Source: Bacteroidales bacterium
Lineage (GTDB): Bacteria > Bacteroidota > Bacteroidia > Bacteroidales > UBA932
Length of the DNA: 64,000 bases
Direction of reading: 5' to 3'
Assembly (NCBI GenBank): GCA_028686425.1
Contig: JAQUBZ010000006.1
Span: forward strand, 26,746 to 90,745
Shown here: positions 52,739-62,733 of the stretch, one piece after another
Numbering within the stretch: the first letter of the stretch is position 1
How the letters are laid out: each line of letters starts with the position of its first letter
Position numbers and translations under genes: made by a program
Notes under the pieces: generated by a model
Told to the model about the DNA's origin: nothing
Database searches by the model: none
What the model saw: only the letters and a program-made list of their open reading frames with translations

Positions 52739-54400
52739 TTAATCCATTGGATTCTGTTCACACAGAGGGTTGGAGTTGATTTCGTTGTAAGGAATCAGCC
52801 ATTGCCATCTGATATCGACAGATGGTTTGCCTATATACCTTGCAGCCTCACCCGGCATCTGCTCTGCATACATATTGTAGTTTGAAGCAAGAGGATCGAT
52901 CGGATCGTATTTCTTGTCATTCCAAGGAGCCTTCTTTGAGCTTGTTGCCCATCCGTTGGCTGTACCGCCCTGATTATACCCTGCACGAGGTTTGGGACCG
53001 CGATCCAAAGCTATGTCAAGTCTCTTGAGGTCAAACCATCTCAGACCATTTTCTGCCCAGAGTTCAACTCTTCTCTGCCATACGGCTTCGTCGGCAAGCT
53101 CGGCACCGGTCTTGGTTGATTTGACATATTCGGGGTCTCTGTGGTGAGCCAGAGTGTAAAGATATGATTGAGCCTTGTCATTTACACCTGCGCGGGCATA
53201 ACCTTCAGCTGCAATAAGGTACATTTCCGGCAGTCTGATGTATGCAACGTCCCTGTATGTATTTTGAGTCACATTGTCATCGATAATCCATTTCTGAGAC
53301 ATCCAAGGGGCTTTGCGGGCAGCTTTGTTGCTCGGAATATATAACACTGAGGCAGAATACGGATCGGGAACCCATAGGCCTTTTCTTACGTCCGAATCGG
53401 GAATTGTATTGTACAACAAATTGTATATGGCACGCTGAGTGTTTCTGTTATATGAAGTATTGTTATTGGAGATGAAATTATGCCATGATCTCAAAGCACC
53501 TCCCTGAGTTCCGTCCGCCATTGCGACAAGACCCCACAACCACTCTGTGTTGTTGGCATCACTGCTACGGTTGACGACTGTGGTATAGGTATCTGCCTGA
53601 AGTTTGGCTCCCGATTTGGTAATTACCTCTTCAGCCGTTTCTGCAGCTTTCTGCCATTGTCCCATAACAAGATATACTCTTGCTTTCAAGGCACGGGCTA
53701 CATATTTGTCGATATGTGACTTGTTGGTCTTCGGAAGAGTTACTTTGTCGAGATTGACGATAGCCGAATCGAGATCTGAAAGAATTTGGGCGTATGTTTC
53801 TTCAACTGTACTTCTCGGAAGTCCTTCCTGAGCTGTTGTAAGCTTTAGAATGATACCGGGCTGGGTGTTGTTCCCTGCAGGGTCATATCTTTTGGCCCAG
53901 CACTGAACAAGATTGAAGAATGCAAAAGCTCTATAAGCATAAGCCTGTCCCTTTGAATAATAACCATATTGAACAGGACCCGGTATTCCTCCGTTTACTG
54001 CTTCAATAACCTTGTTGGAGTTGTTGGCAATCCTGTAGAAAAGTTTCCAATAATAGTTCAAGTCATTATAATTGTGGGTAAGATTGCGATGATGTATCCA
54101 TTGAGCTGAATACTTGTACATTACATTATCGTATGTCCAAACCACGTCATCTGACATAATTGCAAGATGAAGACAGAAAGTAGGATAACCTCCCTGACCG
54201 TAATAACCGGTGGTAGTACCACTGCCGTTCCCTTCGTGCATCATTCTGTGAATACCGTTAATGGCCATCATAGAATTTTCAGTACTGGTAAAAATACTGT
54301 TTTCATCAACAGACGAAGTCGGGAAAGTATTCAGAAAATCTTTGCCGCATGATGATAACAGCAAAGCAACCGCTGCCAATAATATATATGTTTTTTTCAT
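52739..54400 (-). CDS. SusD/RagB-family lipoprotein (third pair)
   Basis: This 553-residue protein has lipobox LLLSSC (C18) followed by GKDFLNTFPTSSVDE, the typical SusD start. YYSKGQAYAYRAFAFFNLVQ and the C-terminal block IRWQWLIPYNEINSNPLCEQ, with final NPMD, fit the family. It is 25 bases after susC and 40 bases before the EEP lipoprotein gene. The role is surface ligand capture with the SusC partner. There is no sigma/anti-sigma or hybrid regulator beside this pair. Confidence 0.93.
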   Translation of the reverse strand: MKKTYILLAAVALLLSSCGKDFLNTFPTSSVDENSIFTSTENSMMAINGIHRMMHEGNGSGTTTGYYGQGGYPTFCLHLAIMSDDVVWTYDNVMYKYSAQWIHHRNLTHNYNDLNYYWKLFYRIANNSNKVIEAVNGGIPGPVQYGYYSKGQAYAYRAFAFFNLVQCWAKRYDPAGNNTQPGIILKLTTAQEGLPRSTVEETYAQILSDLDSAIVNLDKVTLPKTNKSHIDKYVARALKARVYLVMGQWQKAAETAEEVITKSGAKLQADTYTTVVNRSSDANNTEWLWGLVAMADGTQGGALRSWHNFISNNNTSYNRNTQRAIYNLLYNTIPDSDVRKGLWVPDPYSASVLYIPSNKAARKAPWMSQKWIIDDNVTQNTYRDVAYIRLPEMYLIAAEGYARAGVNDKAQSYLYTLAHHRDPEYVKSTKTGAELADEAVWQRRVELWAENGLRWFDLKRLDIALDRGPKPRAGYNQGGTANGWATSSKKAPWNDKKYDPIDPLASNYNMYAEQMPGEAARYIGKPSVDIRWQWLIPYNEINSNPLCEQNPMD

Positions 54401-54425
54401 ATTCGTAGTATTTATAATTATTCGA

Positions 54426-57400
54426 TTATAGTGTAAAGTTTATACCTACTGAAATAGTTCTTGCAGGGCTGTAACGGTCTCCACCGGAGTCATACTGGCT
54501 GAGAGAGTAGTTGGTATTCAAGCCGCGTCTTGCATTCCAGATGCAAAGGTGGTCGGCTGCTGCATATATTTTCAGACTTCCGAATTTAAGTTTGTCACAA
54601 ATCTTTTTAGGGAAAGAGTACGCAATGCTCAAGCTGTTTACTTCAAGCATGTCCGATTTGATAAGCCATCTCGTTGACCTTGCAGCATCGATATTTGAAG
54701 CATATTTTGAGTCATTGGTTAGCATAGGGATGTTTGTAATATCGCCGGGCTGTCTCCACATTCCCAACAGGTCTGTTGAAAGGTTCATCTTTTCATATTT
54801 GATGATACCGGCCATAGAGTTCTCGTATGCACGGTCATAAGTCTTTCCTCCAAGCTGGTAGTACAAATCCATCGCAAAAGTGAAGTTCTTCCAAGAGAAA
54901 GAAGTGGTGATACCGCCTGAAACCTTAGGAATTGAAGAACCGCTGTATGCTTCTTTCGATTTGTCCATATTGGTTGTATATTTTTGTCCGTTAACCTCAA
55001 CAATATCAGAAGATACATCTTCAAGATATTCATCACCGAGTTCAAATATGTTCAAACCTGTCTGAGGATCGACACCTGCCCATTGGTACAACCACCATTC
55101 ATATACAGAGTGACCTTCTTCGATTTTGTTGTAACTGCTGTTGATGGTATATGGTTCGATAGGAAGATATGTGATTCTGTTTTTCAGGAATGTTCCGTTC
55201 AAACCGAAATTCCAGTTTACATTTTTAGTACGGATAATGTCATAATTCAATACAAATTCGACACCCTTATTGTATAGCCCGCCTGCGTTGTCATTACGTG
55301 AAGTAAGACCTGTTGATGGCGGCAATGTAACTTCCATGAGGAGGTTGCTTGTGTTGCGGTGAAAATATTCCACCGAACCGTTGAGCCTTCTGTCAAACAA
55401 AGAAAATTCGGCTGCAACGTCCCAATTGGTACTTACCTCCCACTGAATAGCGCGATTACCCGTTGATGTCACACTTTGAGTATAACCGGCTTCATTGACA
55501 TTCTGATTGATGACATACAAAGCCATCCAAGGATAATAGCTTCCAAGGTCATCGCTACCCACGGTACCGATAGATGCCCTTAATTTCAAATTACTGATCC
55601 ATTCGACATTTTTCATGAAACTTTCCTGATCTATAAGCCATGTTCCGCCTAATGACCAGAAGTTGCCCCAGCGTGATTCGGGAGCAAATTTTGAACTTCC
55701 GTCTCTTCTGAAAGAAGCTGAAGCAAAGTATTTGCCGTTGTAATTGTAGTTCAATCTTGCGAAATAACCTTCTGTATTATAGGTGTTGTTGTATGAACTT
55801 GGCTGTGAACTCAATTCGGTATAGTTGTCAAATTCGTAGTTATCACCGAGTACAATCTGATATTTCATTGAAGAAGATTCATAATTATACCTGTATGTGT
55901 TGCTTTCGTGTCCCAACAATACATCAAAGTGATTTCTTCCGAAACTCTTGTTCCATGTAAGCAACTGGTTCAGCGCCCATGTCTGAGTACCCGAAAAAGT
56001 CTTGGTGGTCGAAGGGGTGTTGGAACTCTTTTCCTGATAGTAAATCGTGGCAGAATGTGCCTGATAGTCACTATTATAAAGAGCAGCATTCAATGTCAGT
56101 TTGAAGTCCTTCAAAAATACGATGTCAACGTAAGGTTTGGCATCTATCATGTGTCTGGTCTGTTGGTTGAAGCGGTTCTGCAGCTGTCTCGGAGCATTGA
56201 CACTTGCATAAATTGCTCTGCCCGGAATAAACTGACCATCAGCTGTCGTATAACTTTCACCGAAGTCATATATAGGCTGACCGTTGGCATCCAATACATA
56301 AGCACCATCAGCTGTGTGAAGGTGTACAGGGTACATAGGAGGCATACGTCTTGCCATCAGGAATACGTTGCTCAAGTCACCTTGTGATGTTGACTGCATA
56401 CCATATCTTTTACTGATTGTAGCAGCAAGGTTGACACCGAGTTTCAACCAGCTTGTCCCCTGTGTAGAGACATTTGCTCTTGCGGAATATCTTTCAAATC
56501 CCGACCCGCGAATATAACCTTGTTGATCGGCATAACCGATAGAAGCGAAGTATGTGCTCTTGTTGGTTCTTCCGTTCGCACTTAAAGAATAGTCCTGAAC
56601 ATAACCTGTCTGTTCAATACCGCCACGCCAATCGAGGTCGTCCTCCCATTTGAGAGAAGCGTTGGTATATTTACCGTCAAGACCGACAACTTCATTGACT
56701 TTGCAGTTCCATGCGTTGTATTCGTCTGTATAGTTCAAAGAGGTGGCGACGTTGGCAGAAGCTTTTGCGGCAGCATCTGCATCGGCAGCACCACCAAGCT
56801 TGTAATTGTTATAGTACAATCTCCAATAGGTCTCCATATAATCCTTGATGCCCATTGTAGCATAGTCTTCCTGCTCTCTTGAAACCCATCCGTTGGACAA
56901 TTTCACCGAAATGACAGGTTTCTCCCCTTTACCCTGTTTGGTGGTAATCATGATTACTCCATTGGCTGCACGAGCGCCATACAATGCTGTTGAAGCTGCA
57001 TCCTTCAACACGGTAATACTTTCAACATCTCCTGAAGGGATGCTTGAAAGTACACCTGAATAAATCATACCGTCCATAACAATCAAAGGGTCCGTATTAC
57101 CATTGATGGAGCCGATACCTCTGATGGTGATAGAAGCATCAGCACCCGGCTGACCCAAAGCTGAAGTAAGACGGATACCGGGAGTTGAGCCATTAAGGGT
57201 ATTCAAAGGGTTGGTGTTGGGAATCAATTCGATTTTTTCACCTTTGACCTTTCCTGCCGAACCGGTAAATGAAGCTTTCGTAGCTGTACCGTAAGCGACA
57301 ACCATCACCTCTTCAAGAGATTCGGAATCCTGTGCAAGAGCCACATTGATGACAGCCCTCGAACCTACCTGAATTTCCTGGGCAAGATAACCGATTGAAG

Positions 57401-57725
57401 AAAATACAAGGATGCTCTGCTTTGATGGAACTGTAATAACATAGTTGCCATCAACATCGGCAGCAGTACCTACAGAGGTCGATCCTTTCAAAACGATACT
57501 TGCAAAGGGAATAGGCTGATTGTTGGCATCAACCACATTTCCCTTTATTACAATATCTTTTGCTTGCTGAGCCGCATAACCCGCAGCTGAAGTACTAACC
57601 GCTTCAGATGAGAGTGAAGAGCCGGTTACGTAATCTGGTTGTTTCTCTGGAGAAACACCTTGCGCCCACATAGGGCACAATAGCAATCCACAAAGGATTA
57701 CTGAACAAATCTTTTTGGTAATCAT
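54426..57725 (-). CDS. SusC/RagA-family TonB-linked outer-membrane transporter (third)
   Basis: This encodes 1099 residues from ATG 57723-57725, chosen because it begins the signal peptide MITKKICSVILC and follows the promoter by 33 bases. There is a signal peptide, a 35-residue linker, a carboxypeptidase-regulatory-like domain (about 58-130), a TonB box (EEVMVVAYGTATK), a plug (about 150-255, PLIVMDGMIYSG and YGARAANGVIMITTKQGKG) and a barrel ending in TISVGINFTL. There is no STN domain, so it does not signal through FecR. It forms a pair with the downstream susD and, with the EEP lipoprotein, a three-gene unit. Confidence 0.94.
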   Translation of the reverse strand: MITKKICSVILCGLLLCPMWAQGVSPEKQPDYVTGSSLSSEAVSTSAAGYAAQQAKDIVIKGNVVDANNQPIPFASIVLKGSTSVGTAADVDGNYVITVPSKQSILVFSSIGYLAQEIQVGSRAVINVALAQDSESLEEVMVVAYGTATKASFTGSAGKVKGEKIELIPNTNPLNTLNGSTPGIRLTSALGQPGADASITIRGIGSINGNTDPLIVMDGMIYSGVLSSIPSGDVESITVLKDAASTALYGARAANGVIMITTKQGKGEKPVISVKLSNGWVSREQEDYATMGIKDYMETYWRLYYNNYKLGGAADADAAAKASANVATSLNYTDEYNAWNCKVNEVVGLDGKYTNASLKWEDDLDWRGGIEQTGYVQDYSLSANGRTNKSTYFASIGYADQQGYIRGSGFERYSARANVSTQGTSWLKLGVNLAATISKRYGMQSTSQGDLSNVFLMARRMPPMYPVHLHTADGAYVLDANGQPIYDFGESYTTADGQFIPGRAIYASVNAPRQLQNRFNQQTRHMIDAKPYVDIVFLKDFKLTLNAALYNSDYQAHSATIYYQEKSSNTPSTTKTFSGTQTWALNQLLTWNKSFGRNHFDVLLGHESNTYRYNYESSSMKYQIVLGDNYEFDNYTELSSQPSSYNNTYNTEGYFARLNYNYNGKYFASASFRRDGSSKFAPESRWGNFWSLGGTWLIDQESFMKNVEWISNLKLRASIGTVGSDDLGSYYPWMALYVINQNVNEAGYTQSVTSTGNRAIQWEVSTNWDVAAEFSLFDRRLNGSVEYFHRNTSNLLMEVTLPPSTGLTSRNDNAGGLYNKGVEFVLNYDIIRTKNVNWNFGLNGTFLKNRITYLPIEPYTINSSYNKIEEGHSVYEWWLYQWAGVDPQTGLNIFELGDEYLEDVSSDIVEVNGQKYTTNMDKSKEAYSGSSIPKVSGGITTSFSWKNFTFAMDLYYQLGGKTYDRAYENSMAGIIKYEKMNLSTDLLGMWRQPGDITNIPMLTNDSKYASNIDAARSTRWLIKSDMLEVNSLSIAYSFPKKICDKLKFGSLKIYAAADHLCIWNARRGLNTNYSLSQYDSGGDRYSPARTISVGINFTL

Positions 57726-57758
57726 AAAATAAGTATAGTGTAAATAAAGTATTTCGGT

Positions 57759-57789
57759 CAAATATACCTCACGGCATAATAGTGGCAAC
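57759..57789 (-). promoter_or_regulatory. Putative promoter of the third SusC/SusD unit
   Basis: The minus strand reads GTTG (57789-57786), 19 bases, then TATATTTG (57766-57759). The -7 element matches the Bacteroidetes consensus exactly and the -33 with one change. The ATG at 57725 is 33 bases downstream. Confidence 0.6.
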
Positions 57790-57878
57790 GAAGTTAGTGA
57801 TTATTATTTAAAATATCTTATTTTTTGACATAAAAATTAAAAATTTGTTAAAAAACGCCCCGCTGTAGTGTTATTTTA

Positions 57879-60284
57879 TCATAAAGATTCGTCATATTTC
57901 AGTTTATCCCCACTTGAATGTTTTGTACCATTATTGCCGAATGTGTAGTTGATTCCCAAGTAAAAGATACGAGGAGCCCTGCGGCGTTCCATTGTTTGTT
58001 TGATGGACGGAGTATCAATTATCGTAACATTTTTATACGAATCGAAGAGGTCTGAAACAGTGGCTGTGAGGGCAATATTCCATTGTGGAATATCATATTT
58101 TGCCCCCATATTCATAATGTATGTGCCAAGACTTTTCCCCTGTGGCGTAAGTTGAGAGGACCTGTATCTTGTATTTACCTGAATCATCATGTTTTTGAAA
58201 GGCATAAAATCGGCATTTAGGGAGACATACCCTGCAAAAGCACTTTTAGTGGATGAATAGCCGAGGTCCGAGGCATCTATTGTATTGTAGAACAGATTGG
58301 CACTCATGTTATATGTGCACCAGCGACCTATTCTCGAATTTAGAACCGCTTCCATTCCGGCAGCACTGCTTGACGACATATTTTCCTTAGTGGTCATCAA
58401 TACTCCCGAATCGAGAACTTTTGTGATTTCCGTTATTTTATTGAATGTATAACGATAATACGGAGTCAGTATCAAAGTTGTATTGTTATGTTTGTATTGC
58501 CATCCGACCTCAAGAGAATGAATTTTTTCCGGACGAAGATACGGGTTACCCGCCTTTAGATTATACAAATCCTGATATTCGGGGAAAGGATTCAAATCAT
58601 CTCCCTCAGGGCGATTTACACGTAAAGAATAGTTGAACTGCAATTGTGCATTATCGTTAAGAGTGTAGGATGTATGAAGTGTAGGATACACCATGAAGTA
58701 GTTATCTTTGACTATTTTATTGGTAGTCACAAGATTAGATGTAATGAAAGATTGTTCTGTGCGAACTCCTGCCATGAAAGCGAATCGGTCAAAAGAATGT
58801 TCCCATGTCGAATAGAGAGAATGGACATTCTCGTTGAATAGAAAGTCGTTGCTTCTGTCTGTATTTTTAACCCAGGAACCTTCTATAAGATCATTGGCAT
58901 AATAACTCAGATTGCTTCTGTCAAGTTCTGCCTCATATCCTATTACAAGGCTGTTTTTGTCATCGATTTCACCTGAATAGACAAGACGGATGAGATTTTC
59001 CCGGTTTTTCTGACTGATAATAGTACTGTCTTTAGTCTCGCTAATCACAGGGATTGAATAGTTGTTGATATATGCATTGTTTTCCACCTCACCCTGCCAT
59101 GCAAATGTGTAGTCGAGAGAAAGAGTGTGTCCCTCACTGAAGGTATGCACATAAGCAGCACTTCCTTCAGCTTCACGCTGATACTCCGTATCGTTTCTAT
59201 GTCTTACAAATTGTCTTGTAATCTGATTTCCGTCCCCCTGAGTAGTACTATTGGCTTCATATCGGGGAAAAGACATGTAAGTATAGCTACCACTCGCTTC
59301 AAAAGCATCTTTTTTGGTGGGATTCCACTGAATACCAAGCCCCCCTATGTGCGACTTGGATTTGGCTCTGCTGTCATTGACCTGTGCCACATAAGTGCTG
59401 TTTCCAAGCGAGTCTATAAGTGTACGGTCTGTCGATGTCTTACGATCACGTCTGTCCACACGATACCCATAATTGGCCGTTACTCCGAACACGGGAGAGT
59501 TCCATCCAAGTGAAACACCTGCATTGTGACGACCGGTATTTCCCATATTCCCGACCAGACTGCCGCTAAATCCTTCTGTCCGTTCTTTTTTAATGATAAG
59601 ATTGATTATCCCGGATGTCCCATCCGGTTTAAATTGAGCAGAAGGATTTGTTATCACCTCTATCCGTTCTATGGATGAAGCAGGCAACTGTTGCAGCACT
59701 GTCCCTCTGTTGGCTGAGCGCATCAACACTGATGGTTTGCCATTAATCAGCACCTGAACATTGTCATTGCCACGCAGAGAGACATTTCCCTCAATATCGA
59801 CCTGCACTGAAGGGACATTTTGAAGAAGATCGCTGACAGCTCCGGATGCACTTGCAATATCGCTGCCCACGTTAAAAATCTTTTTGTCGATAGATTGAAT
59901 ATAAGTGGAGCGATGTCCCGTAACTACTGTTTCTTTTAATCTCAAACCCGAATCATCAAGCAGAATATCACTGAAATTCACCAACATAGTATCTGCATCT
60001 ATGGAAAAAGAGGGCGTTACATAATCGGTACATCCCACATAACTGCAGAGAAGCTCGTATGTTCCGTGTTTTATACCGTCTATACTGAACAGACCGAGAG
60101 AGTCGGTAATTGTCCCATTGATAATACTATGAGTATCTGCATCTTTCAATACCACCGCAGCGTAATCGAGAGCCGATTTGCTCTGTTGCCCGATAAGTCT
60201 TCCCTTTACAGTTCCTGTTCTTGTCTGTGCAAATGATATGGCACAAATCAGGAAGAGTGTTAAAATGATTGTTAATTTTTTCAT
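57879..60284 (-). CDS. TonB-dependent outer-membrane receptor, OMP_b-brl_3 type
   Basis: This 801-residue protein has a signal peptide (1-19, ending SFAQ), a carboxypeptidase-regulatory-like domain (about 22-110), a plug domain (about 125-210, SVQVDIEGNVSLRGNDNVQV, RIEVITNPSAQFKPDGTSG) and a barrel ending in FYLGINYTFGN before a short hydrophilic tail. The plug motif INGKPSVL and the RPEGDDLNPFPEYQD barrel segment fit the outer-membrane barrel-3 family rather than SusC. It follows a histidine kinase gene and response regulator gene in the same direction, so it is probably their regulated target. Ligand unknown. Confidence 0.9.
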   Translation of the reverse strand: MKKLTIILTLFLICAISFAQTRTGTVKGRLIGQQSKSALDYAAVVLKDADTHSIINGTITDSLGLFSIDGIKHGTYELLCSYVGCTDYVTPSFSIDADTMLVNFSDILLDDSGLRLKETVVTGHRSTYIQSIDKKIFNVGSDIASASGAVSDLLQNVPSVQVDIEGNVSLRGNDNVQVLINGKPSVLMRSANRGTVLQQLPASSIERIEVITNPSAQFKPDGTSGIINLIIKKERTEGFSGSLVGNMGNTGRHNAGVSLGWNSPVFGVTANYGYRVDRRDRKTSTDRTLIDSLGNSTYVAQVNDSRAKSKSHIGGLGIQWNPTKKDAFEASGSYTYMSFPRYEANSTTQGDGNQITRQFVRHRNDTEYQREAEGSAAYVHTFSEGHTLSLDYTFAWQGEVENNAYINNYSIPVISETKDSTIISQKNRENLIRLVYSGEIDDKNSLVIGYEAELDRSNLSYYANDLIEGSWVKNTDRSNDFLFNENVHSLYSTWEHSFDRFAFMAGVRTEQSFITSNLVTTNKIVKDNYFMVYPTLHTSYTLNDNAQLQFNYSLRVNRPEGDDLNPFPEYQDLYNLKAGNPYLRPEKIHSLEVGWQYKHNNTTLILTPYYRYTFNKITEITKVLDSGVLMTTKENMSSSSAAGMEAVLNSRIGRWCTYNMSANLFYNTIDASDLGYSSTKSAFAGYVSLNADFMPFKNMMIQVNTRYRSSQLTPQGKSLGTYIMNMGAKYDIPQWNIALTATVSDLFDSYKNVTIIDTPSIKQTMERRRAPRIFYLGINYTFGNNGTKHSSGDKLKYDESL

Positions 60285-60310
60285 TGTCGCTATTTATAAT
60301 TTGACAGCGG

Positions 60311-60318
60311 CAAAAGTA
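60311..60318 (-). promoter_or_regulatory. Putative -7 promoter element of the TonB receptor gene
   Basis: The minus strand reads TACTTTTG, matching TAnnTTTG, 26 bases before the ATG at 60284. It lies in the 61-base gap after the kinase gene, so the receptor may also be transcribed separately from the two-component genes. Confidence 0.45.
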
Positions 60319-60345
60319 CTGCTGGAATTTGTTTAAATTTTGAAT

Positions 60346-61437
60346 TTAACCAAACAATGTATAGAGTGAAATAAGCGGACGAAAGCGTATGGAAAATAAA
60401 TGTATCCTATTGTCGAATGAATAGGAGATATTCCAACCGTGATAATCACATATTGTTTTGACTATTGCCAAACCTATCCCCGTTCCCCTGTTTGCATCTC
60501 CGGAATGGTTGAACCTTTCAAATATTTTATTTTCGTCCAAAGGTTGTCCGTTAATGGATGTATTTGCCACACATAATCTGTCCTGATGACAGACGATGCT
60601 CACATACCCGTTATCGGGAGTATTTTTAAGGGCATTTACTATCAGATTGTTGACCATTATTTCAAAAAGGGAGCGATTGGCAGTAACAGTTGATAAAGAG
60701 TCACAACTATACCTGATATTGTCCATACCGTACAATTCTCCGAGGGTTTTGATGTTATTTTCCAGAAATTCTCCCACATTAATCTCTTCCCGAGACTCAA
60801 ACTGATTGTTATCTATCTTGGCAAGCAGAAGAAGGTTGCGATTCAGTCTGGAAATACGTGCTCCGGTACGATTAATATCTTGCACTATCTTCATTTGATC
60901 TTCATCCAAATCTTTCTGCATGAGCACATCAAGTTTGCTTTGAATTATAGCTATGGGGGTCTGCAATTCATGAGAGGCATTTTCTGTAAACTCTTTCTGT
61001 ACCCTGTAACTCTCCACACTCCTGTTCATCAACTGTGTAAGTGCATTATTCAATTTATGGAATTCGATGATGTCCGCAGGCTCAAATTCCGGTACATCAC
61101 CTCTCTCGATATTAAATTTTTCAGTTTTGAGAAGAGTACTCTCAAATGGTTGCCAAAGCTTTTTGGAAACAAGCCTGATGATGATAAGCAGAGAAATACT
61201 CAAAACGAGTACTATCAATCCGAATTGAATCATGACTCCCGTCATTATGTCCACCTCCAAATCGACTGCCGGAACACCTGCACCACTCTTGACACTCTCG
61301 ATCAGGTCTATCATATCCTCGGCATAAAAATGTTTGGTCAATAAGTAGAATAGCGGAGTACTTATCAGGAGTATAAGTACCGCACACGTTGTAAATCTTG
61401 TCAGACTTATGTTAATCAGACTTTTTCTTCTGTCCAT
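60346..61437 (-). CDS. Membrane sensor histidine kinase
   Basis: This 363-residue protein has two transmembrane segments (about 14-34 and 66-89) around a short periplasmic loop of about 30 residues, then a cytoplasmic linker, a HisKA domain with the phosphoacceptor H156 (ENASHELQTPIAI) and a HATPase domain with NLIVNALKNTPDNG and GTGIGLAIVKTICDYHG. It overlaps the response regulator gene by 22 bases. The small periplasmic loop suggests that the signal is sensed in or near the membrane. Downstream lies the TonB receptor it may regulate. Confidence 0.94.
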   Translation of the reverse strand: MDRRKSLINISLTRFTTCAVLILLISTPLFYLLTKHFYAEDMIDLIESVKSGAGVPAVDLEVDIMTGVMIQFGLIVLVLSISLLIIIRLVSKKLWQPFESTLLKTEKFNIERGDVPEFEPADIIEFHKLNNALTQLMNRSVESYRVQKEFTENASHELQTPIAIIQSKLDVLMQKDLDEDQMKIVQDINRTGARISRLNRNLLLLAKIDNNQFESREEINVGEFLENNIKTLGELYGMDNIRYSCDSLSTVTANRSLFEIMVNNLIVNALKNTPDNGYVSIVCHQDRLCVANTSINGQPLDENKIFERFNHSGDANRGTGIGLAIVKTICDYHGWNISYSFDNRIHLFSIRFRPLISLYTLFG

Positions 61438-62099
61438 ATATATCCGTTCCCGTAATAGGTTTTAATACAATCTCTGCAACCCGCTTCAGCAAGTTTCGCC
61501 TTCAGATTTTTGATATGGGTGTAAACGAAAGAATAATCATCCATCATATCGGCCATATCGCCACTGAGATGCTCCGCCAAAGCACTTTTAGATACCACTT
61601 TATTGCCATTTTTCACTAAAAACAGCAAAAGTTCGTATTCTGTCTTGGTCAAATCAAGCTGTTTTGCTCCCACATTGACGGTTTTGCCCAACAGGTTGAT
61701 TGAAATACCGCCTGTTTTGAGCAGGTTGTCATTGGAAAAATTACGTCTGCGCACCACTGCAAATATCCGCATAGCCAGCTCCGGCAGACTGAACGGCTTT
61801 GAAAGGTAGTCGTCCGCACCTATTTTCAGCCCCTCTACCTTATCTGCAACCGAATCCTTTGCAGAGACAATAATCACCCCTGAAGTCAGTGAAAGTCTCT
61901 TTATCTCTCTCAATACATCAAGTCCGCTACCGCCGGGCAACATCAAATCCAACAAAATGCAATCATACTCATACAGAGCCACTTTTGACATAGCCTCGTC
62001 AAATGAATAAGCTCTTTCGCAAATATATCGCTCTGTGGCAAGAAAGGCGGCAATACTATCCGACAATTCTTTTTCGTCCTCAATAATAAGTAGTTTCAT
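61416..62099 (-). CDS. OmpR-family response regulator
   Basis: This encodes 227 residues from ATG 62097-62099. An in-frame ATG three codons upstream is less likely because the promoter element lies across it. The receiver domain has acidic residues in IIEDEKE, phosphoacceptor D51 (ILLDLMLPGGSG) and SKPF lysine near 102; the C-terminal winged helix is of OmpR type (KTEYELLLFLVKNGNKVVSK, then FVYTHIKNLKAKL and YGNGYIW). It pairs with the overlapping kinase. The target is probably the TonB receptor gene next in line. Confidence 0.95.
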   Translation of the reverse strand: MKLLIIEDEKELSDSIAAFLATERYICERAYSFDEAMSKVALYEYDCILLDLMLPGGSGLDVLREIKRLSLTSGVIIVSAKDSVADKVEGLKIGADDYLSKPFSLPELAMRIFAVVRRRNFSNDNLLKTGGISINLLGKTVNVGAKQLDLTKTEYELLLFLVKNGNKVVSKSALAEHLSGDMADMMDDYSFVYTHIKNLKAKLAEAGCRDCIKTYYGNGYIWTEEKV

Positions 62100-62105
62100 A
62101 ACACA

Positions 62106-62113
62106 CAAAGGTA
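62106..62113 (-). promoter_or_regulatory. Putative -7 promoter element of the response regulator operon
   Basis: The minus strand reads TACCTTTG, an exact -7 match, only six bases before the ATG at 62099. Transcription would then begin at or near the start codon. No -33 TTTG is at the standard spacing. Confidence 0.5.
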
Positions 62114-62221
62114 TATACCGATTCTGTGTAAAATCTGAATTTATCAGCTTTCTTTCATTTCAATAGTTTTCTATCTTATTCCTCCGTCTCCTGATAATAC
62201 GAATAGCCTATTCCTTTAAAG

Positions 62222-62728
62222 CTATTTTGCAGACTCCAAATCCAGAAGTATCTTTTTGGCCTTCAGTCCTCCGCCATATCCTACAAGGCGGTTATCACTT
62301 CCGATGACACGATGACAGGGAGCAAAAATAGAGATGGCATTTGCGCCATTGGCATTTGCAAGGGCCCGTACAGCCTTAGGCATTCCGATTTGCCGAGCCA
62401 TTTCTCCGTAGGAAATGGTTCCTCCGTAAGGGATGGTCAAAAGATGACTCCATACTTTTTTCTGAAAATCGGTTCCGACAAAAAGAAGCGGAATATCGAA
62501 AGTCTCCCTTTTATGGGAAAAATATTCCTCCAGCTCCCTGATTGCTCTGTCGATTACTTCACTCCCTCCTATATCGAACCTGGCTTCCAATGCTTTCTGC
62601 AGTCTTGCATCTGTACGCGCACGTCTTTTTTCTCCAGTCCAGTCGCACATACAGAGCTTTCCCTCAAATGAGCCGAGAATCAATTCACCTGCCGGCGAAT
62701 CATAATGTTGAATTTGAATAGTATTCAT
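62222..62728 (-). CDS. ogt: Methylated-DNA-protein-cysteine methyltransferase
   Basis: This 168-residue protein has the active-site PCHRV motif with C138 (IFAPCHRVIGSDN), the GTISYGEMARQIGMPKAVRA helix-turn-helix and the YGGGLKAKK C-terminal block. It repairs O6-methylguanine by transferring the methyl group to its own cysteine. Length is normal for Ogt. It follows the YiiX-like gene by five bases and is probably co-transcribed with it. About 120 bases separate its stop from the response regulator start. Confidence 0.96.
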   Translation of the reverse strand: MNTIQIQHYDSPAGELILGSFEGKLCMCDWTGEKRRARTDARLQKALEARFDIGGSEVIDRAIRELEEYFSHKRETFDIPLLFVGTDFQKKVWSHLLTIPYGGTISYGEMARQIGMPKAVRALANANGANAISIFAPCHRVIGSDNRLVGYGGGLKAKKILLDLESAK

Positions 62729-62733
62729 ATTAT

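Noticed and set aside
57836..57878. GC-rich stretch with T-run that could be a terminator below the TonB receptor gene
   Set aside because: The best pairing is only three to five base pairs with a mismatch on the minus strand.
62201..62213. Short palindrome GAATAGCCTATTC upstream of the response regulator
   Set aside because: A 6-base arm pair with a one-base loop is too short to call an operator, and no second copy was seen.
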